Source: Romboutsia_E sp900604535
GTDB lineage: Bacteria; Bacillota; Clostridia; Peptostreptococcales; Peptostreptococcaceae
Assembly: GCF_900604535.1 (NCBI RefSeq)
Contig: NZ_UWOT01000003.1
Coordinates: forward strand, 1 to 64,000
Length of the DNA stretch: 64,000 bases
Direction: 5' to 3'
Shown here: positions 7,385-16,963 of the stretch, piece by piece
How the letters are laid out: each line of letters starts with the position of its first letter
Numbering within the stretch: the stretch's first letter is position 1
The notes under the pieces: model-generated
Told to the model about the DNA's origin: nothing
Databases searched by the model: none
What the model saw: only the letters and a program-made list of their open reading frames with translations
Made by a program: the position numbers and the translations under genes

Positions 7385-9355
7385 GTGGACTTTAATATAA
7401 ATTCAGAATTTAAGCCTACAGGAGATCAACCACAAGCTATTAAGTCAATTGTTACTGCAATAAATAATGATGAAAAATTTTCAACATTATTAGGAGTTAC
7501 TGGTTCAGGAAAAACTTTTACTATGGCCAATATAATACAAGAGGTAAAAAAACCAACTTTAATACTTGCTCATAATAAGACACTAGCAGCACAGCTATAT
7601 AGTGAATTTAAAGAGTTTTTCCCAGATAATGCAGTTGAATATTTTGTAAGTTATTATGATTATTATCAGCCGGAAGCATATGTAGCTCATAGTGATACGT
7701 ATATAGAAAAAGATGCAAGTATAAATGATGAAATAGATAAGCTAAGACATTCAGCAACAGCATCTATATTAGAAAGAAGAGACGTAATAATAATATCATC
7801 AGTATCTTGTATTTATGGGTTAGGTGACCCAGAGGATTATAAAGAACTTATGGTATCTTTAAGACCTGGTATGCAAAAAGATAGAGATGATATTATAAAG
7901 CGTTTAATAGAAATTCAATATGAGAGAAATGATATAAACTTTACTAGAGGTACTTTTAGAGTAAGAGGAGATATATTAGAAATTTTCCCAGCTAGTAATG
8001 ATGAAAAAGCTATTAGAATTGAATTTTTTGGAGATGAGATAGATAGAATAACTGAGATAGATTATGTTACTGGGAAAATTGCAGGGGTAAGAAATCATGT
8101 TGTTATATTCCCTGCATCTCATTATGTTACAACTCCAGAAAGAATAGAAAAAGCTATAGTTGCAATAGAAAAAGAATTAAAAGATAGAGCTGATTATTTT
8201 AGAGCAAATGATAAATTATTAGAAGCTCAGAGAATAGAACAAAGAACAAAATATGATATAGAAATGTTAAAAGAAATTGGATTCTGCCAAGGAATAGAGA
8301 ATTATTCTAGACATATAACGGGTAGAAATCCTGGAGAAAAACCATATACTTTAATGGATTTTTTTCCAGATGATTATTTAATGATAGTAGATGAATCTCA
8401 TGTTACAATACCTCAAGTAAGAGGTATGTATGGAGGAGATAGATCAAGAAAAACTTCTCTTATAGAGAATGGATTTAGATTACCATCAGCATATGATAAT
8501 AGACCTTTAAATTTTGAAGAATTTGAAGAAAATATAAATCAAATACTATTTGTAACAGCAACACCTGGACCATATGAACTAGAACATTCTGAAACTATAG
8601 CAGAGCAAATAATAAGACCTACAGGTTTATTAGACCCTATTATAGAAGTAAGACCAATTGAAAATCAAATAGATAACTTAGTTGGAGAGATTAATACAGT
8701 AATAGAAAAAGGTGAAAGAGTATTAATAACTACACTAACTAAGAAAATGAGTGAAGACTTAACAAATTATCTGAAAGAAATTGGTATAAAAGTAAAATAT
8801 CTTCACTCAGATATAGATACATTAGAAAGAACAGAAATAATAAGAGATTTAAGATTAGGAAAATTTGATGTCTTAGTCGGTATAAACTTACTAAGAGAAG
8901 GATTAGATATACCAGAAGTTTCTTTAGTAGCAATTTTAGATGCTGATAAGGAAGGTTTTTTACGTTCTGAAACTTCGTTAATACAAACTGTAGGTCGTGC
9001 AGCTAGAAACTCAGAAGGTAAGGTAATAATGTATGCAGATAAGATAACTAGATCTATGCAAGCAACTATTGAAGAAACTAAGAGAAGAAGAGAAATACAG
9101 TCTTTATATAATAAAGAGCATGGAATTATACCTAAAACAATACAAAAGAGTATTAGAGATAGTATAGAAGCTACTAAAGTTGCAGATGAAGAAGTTGTAT
9201 ATGGAATTAAAGATACAGATGATATAGAGGAAATTAAAATTAACATAGCTATACTACAATCAGAAATGATGGAAGCTGCACAGAATTTACAGTTTGAAAG
9301 AGCAGCTGAACTTAGAGATAAGATAAAACAGTTAGAAGAAAGGATTAAGAATTAA
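7385..9355 (+). CDS. uvrB: Excinuclease ABC subunit B
   Basis: DNA-damage-verifying helicase-like subunit of nucleotide excision repair (656 aa), working with UvrA and UvrC. Walker A is GVTGSGKT near residues 37-44, the damage-probing beta-hairpin region has YYDYYQPEAYV, helicase motif II appears as DESHVTIPQ, and motif VI as QTVGRAARN. A C-terminal UVR domain (about 620-655) contacts UvrC. It starts at GTG 7385 after AAAGGAG. The stop overlaps the uvrA ATG by one base, so the two are translationally coupled. A LexA box lies immediately upstream. Confidence 0.98.
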   Translation: MDFNINSEFKPTGDQPQAIKSIVTAINNDEKFSTLLGVTGSGKTFTMANIIQEVKKPTLILAHNKTLAAQLYSEFKEFFPDNAVEYFVSYYDYYQPEAYVAHSDTYIEKDASINDEIDKLRHSATASILERRDVIIISSVSCIYGLGDPEDYKELMVSLRPGMQKDRDDIIKRLIEIQYERNDINFTRGTFRVRGDILEIFPASNDEKAIRIEFFGDEIDRITEIDYVTGKIAGVRNHVVIFPASHYVTTPERIEKAIVAIEKELKDRADYFRANDKLLEAQRIEQRTKYDIEMLKEIGFCQGIENYSRHITGRNPGEKPYTLMDFFPDDYLMIVDESHVTIPQVRGMYGGDRSRKTSLIENGFRLPSAYDNRPLNFEEFEENINQILFVTATPGPYELEHSETIAEQIIRPTGLLDPIIEVRPIENQIDNLVGEINTVIEKGERVLITTLTKKMSEDLTNYLKEIGIKVKYLHSDIDTLERTEIIRDLRLGKFDVLVGINLLREGLDIPEVSLVAILDADKEGFLRSETSLIQTVGRAARNSEGKVIMYADKITRSMQATIEETKRRREIQSLYNKEHGIIPKTIQKSIRDSIEATKVADEEVVYGIKDTDDIEEIKINIAILQSEMMEAAQNLQFERAAELRDKIKQLEERIKN

Positions 9356-12180
9356 TGGAAGACAAAATCATAATTAAAGGCGCCAAAGAACATAATTTAA
9401 AAGATGTTGATTTGGAACTTCCTAGAAATAAATTTATAGTATTTACAGGATTATCAGGATCAGGAAAATCTTCTTTAGCATTTGATACTATATATGCAGA
9501 AGGTCAAAGAAGATATGTTGAAAGTCTATCTGCATATGCAAGACAGTTTTTAGGTCAAATGGAAAAACCAAATGTTGAATATATAGAAGGTTTATCCCCT
9601 GCAATATCAATAGATCAAAAAACAACATCTAAAAATCCACGTTCAACAGTTGGAACGGTTACAGAAATTTATGATTACTTAAGATTATTATTTGCAAGGG
9701 TTGGAGATGTTCATTGTCCTGTTTGTGGAGAAAAAATAAGCCAAATGACTATTCAAGAAATAGTAGATAAAATATTAGAATTTCCAGAGAGAACAAAGTT
9801 ACAATTACTATCACCAGTAGTTAGAGGTCAAAAAGGAACTCATAAAAAGATTATAGAGAACATAAAAAAAGAAGGTTTCGTAAGAATTAGAGTAGATGGA
9901 GAAAATTACGAAGTTACTGATGAATTTGAATTAAATAAAAATCAAAAGCACGATATAGAGGTTGTTGTAGATAGAATAATAGTTAAAGATGGAATAGAAT
10001 CTAGATTAGCAGATTCAATAGAAACCGCAGTCAAGTTATCAGATGGACTTGTAATAGCTCAAATAATAGATGGAGAAGAAATTCTTTACTCAACTAAGTT
10101 TGCATGTCCAGAACATGGTATAGGAATTGAAGAATTATCTCCAAGAATGTTTTCATTTAATGCCCCTTTTGGAGCATGTACTGTATGTAATGGGCTTGGT
10201 GAAAGCAAGGAAGTTGATCCAGAACTTGTTATACCAAATAAAGATTTATCTATAAAACAAGGTGCGATAGCGGCATGGGGATCAGTAAGTACAAGTGATG
10301 ATACATATTATAGCAAAATGGTTCAAAGCTTAGCTGCTCACTTTAATGTGTCATTAGATACTCCATTTAAAGACTTGCCAGACGATTTCGTACAAGAATT
10401 ACTTTATGGTGAAAATAATATAATGGTAGAATTTATTTTTGATTCTAAGTTTGGAGGAAGAAGAGAATATAAGGCTCCTTTTGAGGGGGTTATAGTAAAC
10501 TTAGAAAGAAGATATAGAGAAACTAATTCTGATTATTCTAGAGAAAAAATAGAAGAGTTTATGGCAGAAAGACCTTGTCCAAAATGTAAAGGGTCAAGAC
10601 TTAGAAAAGAAGTTTTATCTGTTTTAGTTGGAAATAAAAATATAATGCAAGTAACTGATTTATCTGTAAATGAGCTTATTGAGTTTATAGAAAATGTAAA
10701 ATTGACAGAAAAACAAAAGTTTATAGCTCATGAGATATTAAAAGAAATAAAAGGAAGGGCATCATTCCTAAAAGATGTAGGATTAGATTATTTAAACTTA
10801 TCTAGAAAAGCAGGAACTTTATCAGGAGGAGAAGCACAACGTATAAGACTTGCTACTCAAATAGGTTCTGCATTAGTAGGTGTACTATATGTTCTAGATG
10901 AGCCGAGTATAGGTTTGCACCAAAGAGATAATGATAGACTTATATCTACATTAAGACATTTAACGGATTTAGGAAATACTCTTATAGTTGTTGAGCATGA
11001 TGAAGATACTATGAGAGAAGCGGATTATGTAGTAGATATTGGTCCTGGCGCGGGTGTACATGGTGGACAAATAGTTGCAGAAGGAACATTAGATGAAATA
11101 CTAGAAAATGAAAATTCTATAACAGGTCAATATTTAAGCGGTAAAAAACAAATTATGATTCCAGAAAAAACTAGAGATGGAAATGGAAGTTTTATAGAAG
11201 TTATTAAAGCTACTGAAAATAACTTAAAAAATATAAGTGTTAAGTTTCCTCTAGGAAAGTTTATATGTATAACAGGTGTTTCTGGATCAGGAAAAAGTAC
11301 ATTAATTAATGATATTTTATATACAGGAATAGCAGCTAAAGTTAATAGACTAAGACAGAGACCTGGAAAGCACAAAGAAATAAAAGGAATAGAAAATATA
11401 GATAAAGTAATAAATATCGATCAAAGTCCAATAGGAAGAACTCCAAGATCAAATCCAGCAACATATACAGGAGTATTTGATCAAATAAGAGATTTATTTG
11501 CAGCAACTAATGAGGCAAAAGCTAGAGGTTATAAAAAAGGTAGATTTAGTTTTAATGTAAAGGGTGGAAGATGCGAGGCTTGTAAAGGCGACGGTATAAT
11601 AAAGATAGAAATGCATTTCTTACCTGATGTCTATGTACCTTGTGAAGTATGTAAAGGAGAAAGATATAATAGAGAAACTCTTCAAGTGAAATATAAAGAT
11701 AAGACCATTGCAGACATACTTGATATGAATGTTGAAGAAGCTCTTGAATTCTTTGAAAATATACCTGGTATAAAGAGAAAGTTAGAAACATTAATGGATG
11801 TTGGACTTTCATATATAAAACTAGGTCAGCCATCAACACAGTTATCGGGTGGTGAGGCACAAAGAATTAAGCTTGCAACAGAATTAAGTAAGAGACCAAC
11901 TGGAAAAACGCTATATATATTAGATGAGCCTACAACAGGTCTTCATATGGCTGATGTAGATAAACTTATAGATGTATTACAAAGATTAGCAGACACAGGA
12001 AATACAATTGTTGTAATAGAGCACAACTTAGATGTTATAAAAACATGTGATTATATAATTGATTTAGGACCAGAAGGTGGAGATAAAGGGGGAACTATAA
12101 TTGCAAAAGGTACTCCAAGAGAAGTTTCACAAGTGGAAGGTTCTTATACAGGTAAATTCCTAAAAAGATATTTTGAATAG
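9355..12180 (+). CDS. uvrA: Excinuclease ABC subunit A
   Basis: Damage-recognition ATPase of nucleotide excision repair (941 aa), an ABC protein with two ATP-binding halves. Walker A motifs are GLSGSGKSS near residue 32 and GVSGSGKST near 640; ABC signatures LSGGEAQRI occur in both halves with DEPSIGLH and DEPTTGLH. The second zinc finger (CEACKGDG ... CEVCKGE) is intact. The finger in the first half reads CPEH ... CTVC, so one zinc ligand would be His instead of Cys; I believe this occurs in other clostridial UvrA proteins but cannot check. It overlaps uvrB by one base and forms an SOS-regulated pair with it. Confidence 0.98.
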   Translation: MEDKIIIKGAKEHNLKDVDLELPRNKFIVFTGLSGSGKSSLAFDTIYAEGQRRYVESLSAYARQFLGQMEKPNVEYIEGLSPAISIDQKTTSKNPRSTVGTVTEIYDYLRLLFARVGDVHCPVCGEKISQMTIQEIVDKILEFPERTKLQLLSPVVRGQKGTHKKIIENIKKEGFVRIRVDGENYEVTDEFELNKNQKHDIEVVVDRIIVKDGIESRLADSIETAVKLSDGLVIAQIIDGEEILYSTKFACPEHGIGIEELSPRMFSFNAPFGACTVCNGLGESKEVDPELVIPNKDLSIKQGAIAAWGSVSTSDDTYYSKMVQSLAAHFNVSLDTPFKDLPDDFVQELLYGENNIMVEFIFDSKFGGRREYKAPFEGVIVNLERRYRETNSDYSREKIEEFMAERPCPKCKGSRLRKEVLSVLVGNKNIMQVTDLSVNELIEFIENVKLTEKQKFIAHEILKEIKGRASFLKDVGLDYLNLSRKAGTLSGGEAQRIRLATQIGSALVGVLYVLDEPSIGLHQRDNDRLISTLRHLTDLGNTLIVVEHDEDTMREADYVVDIGPGAGVHGGQIVAEGTLDEILENENSITGQYLSGKKQIMIPEKTRDGNGSFIEVIKATENNLKNISVKFPLGKFICITGVSGSGKSTLINDILYTGIAAKVNRLRQRPGKHKEIKGIENIDKVINIDQSPIGRTPRSNPATYTGVFDQIRDLFAATNEAKARGYKKGRFSFNVKGGRCEACKGDGIIKIEMHFLPDVYVPCEVCKGERYNRETLQVKYKDKTIADILDMNVEEALEFFENIPGIKRKLETLMDVGLSYIKLGQPSTQLSGGEAQRIKLATELSKRPTGKTLYILDEPTTGLHMADVDKLIDVLQRLADTGNTIVVIEHNLDVIKTCDYIIDLGPEGGDKGGTIIAKGTPREVSQVEGSYTGKFLKRYFE

Positions 12181-12202
12181 ATAACATTGAAGATTAATAT
12201 AT

Positions 12203-12256
12203 AAGTACCTCCTATTTAAATGAATAATTAAAATATGGGGGTACTTTGTTATTAAT
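12203..12256 (+). terminator. Hairpin after uvrA
   Basis: AAGTACCTCC (from 12203) pairs imperfectly with GGGGGTACTT (12237-12246), followed by TGTTATTAATTTTT. It is a plausible but inefficient terminator separating uvrBA from uvrC. Confidence 0.55.
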
Positions 12257-12340
12257 TTTTATAATTAACTTAATTTGGAGAGATTTTGACTTTTTAGGGT
12301 ATAATTTTAATATAAATTTAAGTTTTGGAGGAAATATAAT

Positions 12341-14155
12341 TTGTTTGATATACAAGAGCATTTAAAAAATCTTCCAGCAGAGCCTGGAGTATATCTTATG
12401 AAAGACAAGTTTAATAATATTATTTATGTAGGTAAAGCTATATCCTTAAAAAATAGAGTTAGACAATACTTTCAATCATCAAAGAATCATTCTTCAAAAG
12501 TTGTATCAATGGTAAAGAATATATCAAGTTTTGAGTATATTATAACTGATTCTGAGTTAGAAGCTTTAATACTTGAATGTAATTTAATAAAGCAATATAG
12601 GCCTAAATATAACGTTTTATTAAGAGATGATAAAACTTATCCATATATAAAAGTTACAACGAATGAGGATTATCCAAGAGTATTAAAAGTTAGAAAGGTA
12701 TTAAAAGATAAAGCTAAATATTTTGGACCGTATACAAACTTAACCGCAGTAAATGACACTTTAGAAATAATAAGAAATACCTATCCAATTAGAACCTGTA
12801 ATATAGATATAGATAAAGCTATAAAAAATAATATGAGACCTTGCTTGAACATGCATATAAATAAATGTACAGGACCTTGTACAGGAAGTGTTAAAAAAGA
12901 AGAGTATAATAAAATGGTAGAAGAAATAATACTATTTTTATCAGGAAAAGAAGAGAAATTAATTGAAATATTAAAAGAAAAAATGAATAGATGTGCAATG
13001 GAATTTAATTTTGAAGATGCAGCTATTTATCGAGATAAGATAAGAAGTTTAGAAGAGATGATGCAAAAACAAAAAATAGATGCAAATACATCTGACTTAA
13101 ATCAAGATGTAATAGCTATGGCGAGAGCTCATGATGAAGCCTGTGTTCAAGTTTTCTTTATAAGAAATGGAAAAATAGTTGGAAGAGAGCATTTTATGTT
13201 AACTGGAGTTATGGATAGTTCGAGAGAATCTATTTTAGGTTCATTTGTAAAACAGTTTTATATGGAACAAGAATATATACCTAGGGAGTTAATTATAGAA
13301 GATGAAATCGAAGATAACTTTATATTAGAAGAATGGTTATCATCAAAACGGGGTTCAAAGGTAAGTATAAGAATTCCTCAAAAAGGAGAAAAAAAGAGTT
13401 TAGTAGAAATGGTAAGAAAAAATGCAGTAGAGTATCTTGAAAAATTTTCAGAGTTAAATAAACGCAAGTATGAAAAGACTACTGGTGCATTAGAACAATT
13501 AAAGGAACTACTTAACTTAGATGAAATTCCAAAAAGAATAGAATCTTTTGATATATCTAACATACAAGGTGTTGATTCAATAGGGTCAATGGTTGTATTT
13601 ACTAACGGTAAAAAAGATAAAAAGGAATATAGAAGATATAAGATAAAGACTGTAATAGGACCGAATGATTATGATTCTATGGCAGAAATAGTAGAGAGAA
13701 GATTAAAATATGGAGAATTTCCAGATTTAATCTTATTAGATGGAGGAAAAGGTCAGGTTAGCTCTGTACAAAAAGTTTTAGATAAATATAGCTTGGAAAT
13801 TCCATTATGGGGAATGTACAAAGATGATAAACATAGGACAAAAGGATTAATCTCAAAGGAAAAAGAAATAGAACTAGATAAGACTAGTAATTTATACAGA
13901 TTTGTAGCAAGCATACAAGAAGAAGTTCATAACTATGCAATTACTTATCATAGAAGTTTAAGAAATAAGTCTTTGACAAAGTCTATTTTAGATGATATAC
14001 AAGGTATAGGGGAAAAAAGAAAGAAAGCTTTACTAGCTTATTTCAAAGATGTAGATGCTATAAAAGATGCTAGTATTGAAGAATTAGCACAAGTAGAAGG
14101 AATGAATAAAGTATCTGCTGAAAATGTATATAATTTTTTTAAGAAGGGACAGTAA
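12341..14155 (+). CDS. uvrC: Excinuclease ABC subunit C
   Basis: Dual-incision nuclease of nucleotide excision repair (604 aa). The N-terminal GIY-YIG domain begins PGVYLMKD...IIYVGKA (residues 15-32) and makes the 3' cut. A UVR domain (about 205-240) contacts UvrB. The C-terminal RNase H-like domain (from about 370, with DISNIQG and LILLDGGKGQ) makes the 5' cut, and helix-hairpin-helix motifs lie at the end (GIGEKRKKALL). The start is TTG 12341, placed after TTGGAGGAA with good spacing; the N-terminus reads MFDIQEHLKN. Unlike uvrB, no LexA box is visible upstream. It is followed after six bases by hprK. Confidence 0.97.
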   Translation: MFDIQEHLKNLPAEPGVYLMKDKFNNIIYVGKAISLKNRVRQYFQSSKNHSSKVVSMVKNISSFEYIITDSELEALILECNLIKQYRPKYNVLLRDDKTYPYIKVTTNEDYPRVLKVRKVLKDKAKYFGPYTNLTAVNDTLEIIRNTYPIRTCNIDIDKAIKNNMRPCLNMHINKCTGPCTGSVKKEEYNKMVEEIILFLSGKEEKLIEILKEKMNRCAMEFNFEDAAIYRDKIRSLEEMMQKQKIDANTSDLNQDVIAMARAHDEACVQVFFIRNGKIVGREHFMLTGVMDSSRESILGSFVKQFYMEQEYIPRELIIEDEIEDNFILEEWLSSKRGSKVSIRIPQKGEKKSLVEMVRKNAVEYLEKFSELNKRKYEKTTGALEQLKELLNLDEIPKRIESFDISNIQGVDSIGSMVVFTNGKKDKKEYRRYKIKTVIGPNDYDSMAEIVERRLKYGEFPDLILLDGGKGQVSSVQKVLDKYSLEIPLWGMYKDDKHRTKGLISKEKEIELDKTSNLYRFVASIQEEVHNYAITYHRSLRNKSLTKSILDDIQGIGEKRKKALLAYFKDVDAIKDASIEELAQVEGMNKVSAENVYNFFKKGQ

Positions 14156-14161
14156 AATAAT

Positions 14162-15091
14162 ATGAAATACTTAGATAGGGTGTCAATAAATGATATAATA
14201 AAAGATTTAAATTTAAAGGTCGTATATATGCCAGAAGGAAAGGAATATTACGTTACTTCTCAAGACTTAAATAGAACTGGGCTTCAGTTTGCGGGATATT
14301 TTGAGTATTTTGCATATGAAAGATTACAAATAGTAGGAAAAGCTGAGTATAATTATTTTAGTAATATGGATAAAGATACAAGAGAAGATGTATTAGATAA
14401 ATTCTTTTCTTATGAAATACCTGCATTAATAGTTTCTAGAGATTTAGAAGTTAAGCCAGATGTTATAGAAAAGGCTAAAAAATATAATAGAGTAGTCTTA
14501 AGTACGAGAAGAAACACAACTAGGATTATGAATTCATTATCAAGTTATTTAGACAATAAATTGGCACCACATACAACTATACATGGAGTGTTAGTCGATG
14601 TATACGGTATAGGTGTTCTTATAAAAGGTGAAAGTAGCATTGGTAAATCAGAAACTGCTTTAGAGCTTATACAAAGAGGTCATAGATTAGTAGCTGATGA
14701 TGCTGTTGAAATAAGAAAATTAGATGAAAGTTTTTTAGTAGGTCAATCACCTGAGCTATTAAGACACTTTTTAGAAATACGAGGAATTGGTATTATTGAT
14801 GTAAGAAGTTTATATGGAGTAGGAGCAATTAAAAACTCTAAGAAAATTGATCTAGTAATTCACTTAGAAGGTTGGGATGAAAATAAGTATTACGATAGAT
14901 TAGGATTAGACAAAGAATATGAAGAAATTTTAGGAGAAAAGGTAGAGAGATTAGTAGTTCCAGTGAAACCTGGTAGAAATACAGCGATGATTATAGAAGT
15001 TGCAGCAATGAATTTCCGTCAAAAAGGAATGGGATATGATGCAGCTCAAGAATTCACAAAAAAGCTGTCTGATTTGATTGAAAACAAATAG
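14162..15091 (+). CDS. hprK: HPr kinase/phosphorylase
   Basis: Bifunctional enzyme (309 aa) that phosphorylates and dephosphorylates HPr on serine, linking glycolytic flux to carbon catabolite control. The Walker A motif GESSIGKSE lies at about residues 156-164, followed by the HPrK signature with DDAVEIRK and, further on, LEIRGIGIIDV. Length is typical. It begins six bases after uvrC, so the two are probably co-transcribed, and ends at a strong bidirectional terminator. Its presence fits the two PTS-related themes in the window, the amino-sugar PTS and pfkA-pyk. Confidence 0.97.
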   Translation: MKYLDRVSINDIIKDLNLKVVYMPEGKEYYVTSQDLNRTGLQFAGYFEYFAYERLQIVGKAEYNYFSNMDKDTREDVLDKFFSYEIPALIVSRDLEVKPDVIEKAKKYNRVVLSTRRNTTRIMNSLSSYLDNKLAPHTTIHGVLVDVYGIGVLIKGESSIGKSETALELIQRGHRLVADDAVEIRKLDESFLVGQSPELLRHFLEIRGIGIIDVRSLYGVGAIKNSKKIDLVIHLEGWDENKYYDRLGLDKEYEEILGEKVERLVVPVKPGRNTAMIIEVAAMNFRQKGMGYDAAQEFTKKLSDLIENK

Positions 15092-15111
15092 GATTCATGT
15101 TATATATTAAG

Positions 15112-15152
15112 AAGAAAAGCTGTAATAGTAGAAACTATTACAGCTTTTCTTT
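15112..15152. terminator. Bidirectional terminator between hprK and hydrogenase operon
   Basis: A perfect 18-bp inverted repeat, AAGAAAAGCTGTAATAGT (15112-15129) with its complement at 15134-15151, is separated by a four-base loop. T-rich tails exist on both sides. It can terminate plus-strand uvrC-hprK and the minus-strand hydrogenase operon. Confidence 0.95.
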
Positions 15153-15154
15153 TA

Positions 15155-16942
15155 TTATTCTGCTCCCTCAGTGGCTAATTCAGCTTCTTGAACATATTCG
15201 CCATATACATTGCTTCTATCGAAGTAGTGAGTATGCAAATATTTATGAGCTGTATGACCATTTGGCTCTCCTAAAAAGTCAGCATATAGTTTTTGAATAT
15301 CTGGATTTTCATGAGATTTACGTAGAGGTTTATTAGCATCTATTTGATATAGACCAGCACCTCTAGCTTTAATTTTAGCATAATCTCCACCGTGGAATGG
15401 TTGACCACCACCAGCTACACATCCACCAGGACAAGCCATTATTTCTATTATATGATACTTTGATTTACCAGCTCTTAATTCATCCATAAGAACTCTAGCA
15501 TTTCCTAAACTACTTGCAGCAGCTACATTAACAGTAGTTCCATTAATATCTATGCTAGCTTCTTTTATTCCTTCCATTCCTCTTACAGCAGTGAAATCTA
15601 TGTTTTCTAATGTTTCTTTAGTTATAACTTCGTAAGCTGTACGAAGAGCAGCTTCTAAAACTCCACCAGTAACACCAAATATGTCGGCAGCACCAGTAGA
15701 GTATCCTAAAGGACTATCAAATTCAGATTCTTCTAAGTTAGTTAAATCTATACCTGCCTCTTTTATCATTCTAGCTAATTCTCTAACTGTTATAGATATG
15801 TCAGTATCGAGTATTTCATCTTGACCTAATTCTTCTCTAGAAATTTCATATTTTTTAGCTACACAAGGCATTATAGATACTATAGTAACTTCATCAGGTT
15901 TCTTATTTAGAACCTTATTAGCAAAGTAATATCTAGCTATAGGTGAGAACATACCTTGAGGAGATCTACAAGTAGATAAGTGATTTATTAAATCAGGGTA
16001 TTGAAGTTCTACAAAGTTAACCCAAGCAGGGCAGCAACTTGTTAATATAGGAAGATTTTGACCGCTTTGTAGTCTTCCTATAAACTCAGTACCTTCTTCC
16101 ATTATAGTTAAATCTGCAGCAAAGTTAGTATCAAATACATAGTCAAAACCTAACAGTTTTAGAGCAGATACTAGTTTACCTGTAGATATAGAACCTGCAT
16201 CTAATCCAAACTCTTCACTTATACCAACTCTTACAGCAGGTGCTATTTGAACCATTACAGGTTTTTCTTTTTGACCTAAAGCATTCCAAACCTCAGTAGT
16301 ATTATCTTTTTCCATTAAAGCACCTGTTGGACAAACGCTTATACATTGCCCACAGTAAGTACATTCAGTATCAACTAAATCAGCATCAAAGAAAGTTCCA
16401 ACCTCAGTATTAAATCCACGGTTAACACCTGAAAGTACACCTACAGTTTGAACTTCGTTACACATAGTTTCACATCTTCTACATAATATACATTTATCAT
16501 TGTCTTTAACTATAGACTTAGATGATGTATCAGTTTGAGAACTAGACTGTTCTCCTTTGAATCTAATTTTTCTTATTCCTAATTCAGCAGCTATATCTTG
16601 TAATTCACATTTTCCGTTTTTAGAACAAGATAAGCAATCTTGAGGATGGTCTGATAATAATAGTTCTACAACATTTTTACGGAATCTTAATGCTTCTGGA
16701 GTATTAGTATTAACAACCATACCTTCTTTAACGTTTGTACCACACGCAGGAACTAATTTTTTACCTGCACTAACCATACATACACGACAAGATGCACATT
16801 GATTGACCATATTTATTTCATCCATTTTTAAATGACATAAATTAGGTATATTAATATTTACTTGTTTCGCAGCTTCAAGTATTTTTGTACCAGATGGTAC
16901 AGACACTTCTTTGCCATTTATAGTTAAATTAACTAAACTCAT
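15155..16942 (-). CDS. hndD: [FeFe] hydrogenase catalytic subunit of NAD(P)-linked hydrogenase
   Basis: Catalytic subunit (595 aa) of a multimeric soluble [FeFe] hydrogenase. From the N-terminus: a plant-type 2Fe-2S domain (cysteines in CHLKMDE, CASCRVC and ACGTN, about 36-67), a His-Cys 4Fe-4S segment (SDHPQDCLSC), two 4Fe-4S clusters (CILCRRCETMC and CTYCGQCISVC), and the H-cluster domain with TSCCPAW, MPCVAKK and MACPGGCVAGGGQP. A C-terminal small-subunit-like tail follows. Its RBS GGGGGAGAT lies directly before the ATG and is complementary to the candidate small RNA at 7190. With the NuoF- and NuoE-like genes upstream it should form an HndACD/HydABC-type complex that makes or uses H2 with NAD(P)H and, probably, ferredoxin. 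Confidence 0.96.
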   Translation of the reverse strand: MSLVNLTINGKEVSVPSGTKILEAAKQVNINIPNLCHLKMDEINMVNQCASCRVCMVSAGKKLVPACGTNVKEGMVVNTNTPEALRFRKNVVELLLSDHPQDCLSCSKNGKCELQDIAAELGIRKIRFKGEQSSSQTDTSSKSIVKDNDKCILCRRCETMCNEVQTVGVLSGVNRGFNTEVGTFFDADLVDTECTYCGQCISVCPTGALMEKDNTTEVWNALGQKEKPVMVQIAPAVRVGISEEFGLDAGSISTGKLVSALKLLGFDYVFDTNFAADLTIMEEGTEFIGRLQSGQNLPILTSCCPAWVNFVELQYPDLINHLSTCRSPQGMFSPIARYYFANKVLNKKPDEVTIVSIMPCVAKKYEISREELGQDEILDTDISITVRELARMIKEAGIDLTNLEESEFDSPLGYSTGAADIFGVTGGVLEAALRTAYEVITKETLENIDFTAVRGMEGIKEASIDINGTTVNVAAASSLGNARVLMDELRAGKSKYHIIEIMACPGGCVAGGGQPFHGGDYAKIKARGAGLYQIDANKPLRKSHENPDIQKLYADFLGEPNGHTAHKYLHTHYFDRSNVYGEYVQEAELATEGAE

Positions 16943-16963
16943 TGATATCTCCCCCTAAATTAA

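Noticed and set aside
15097..15336. Plus-strand reading frame after hprK
   Set aside because: It crosses the bidirectional terminator and is antisense to the conserved 3' end of hndD.
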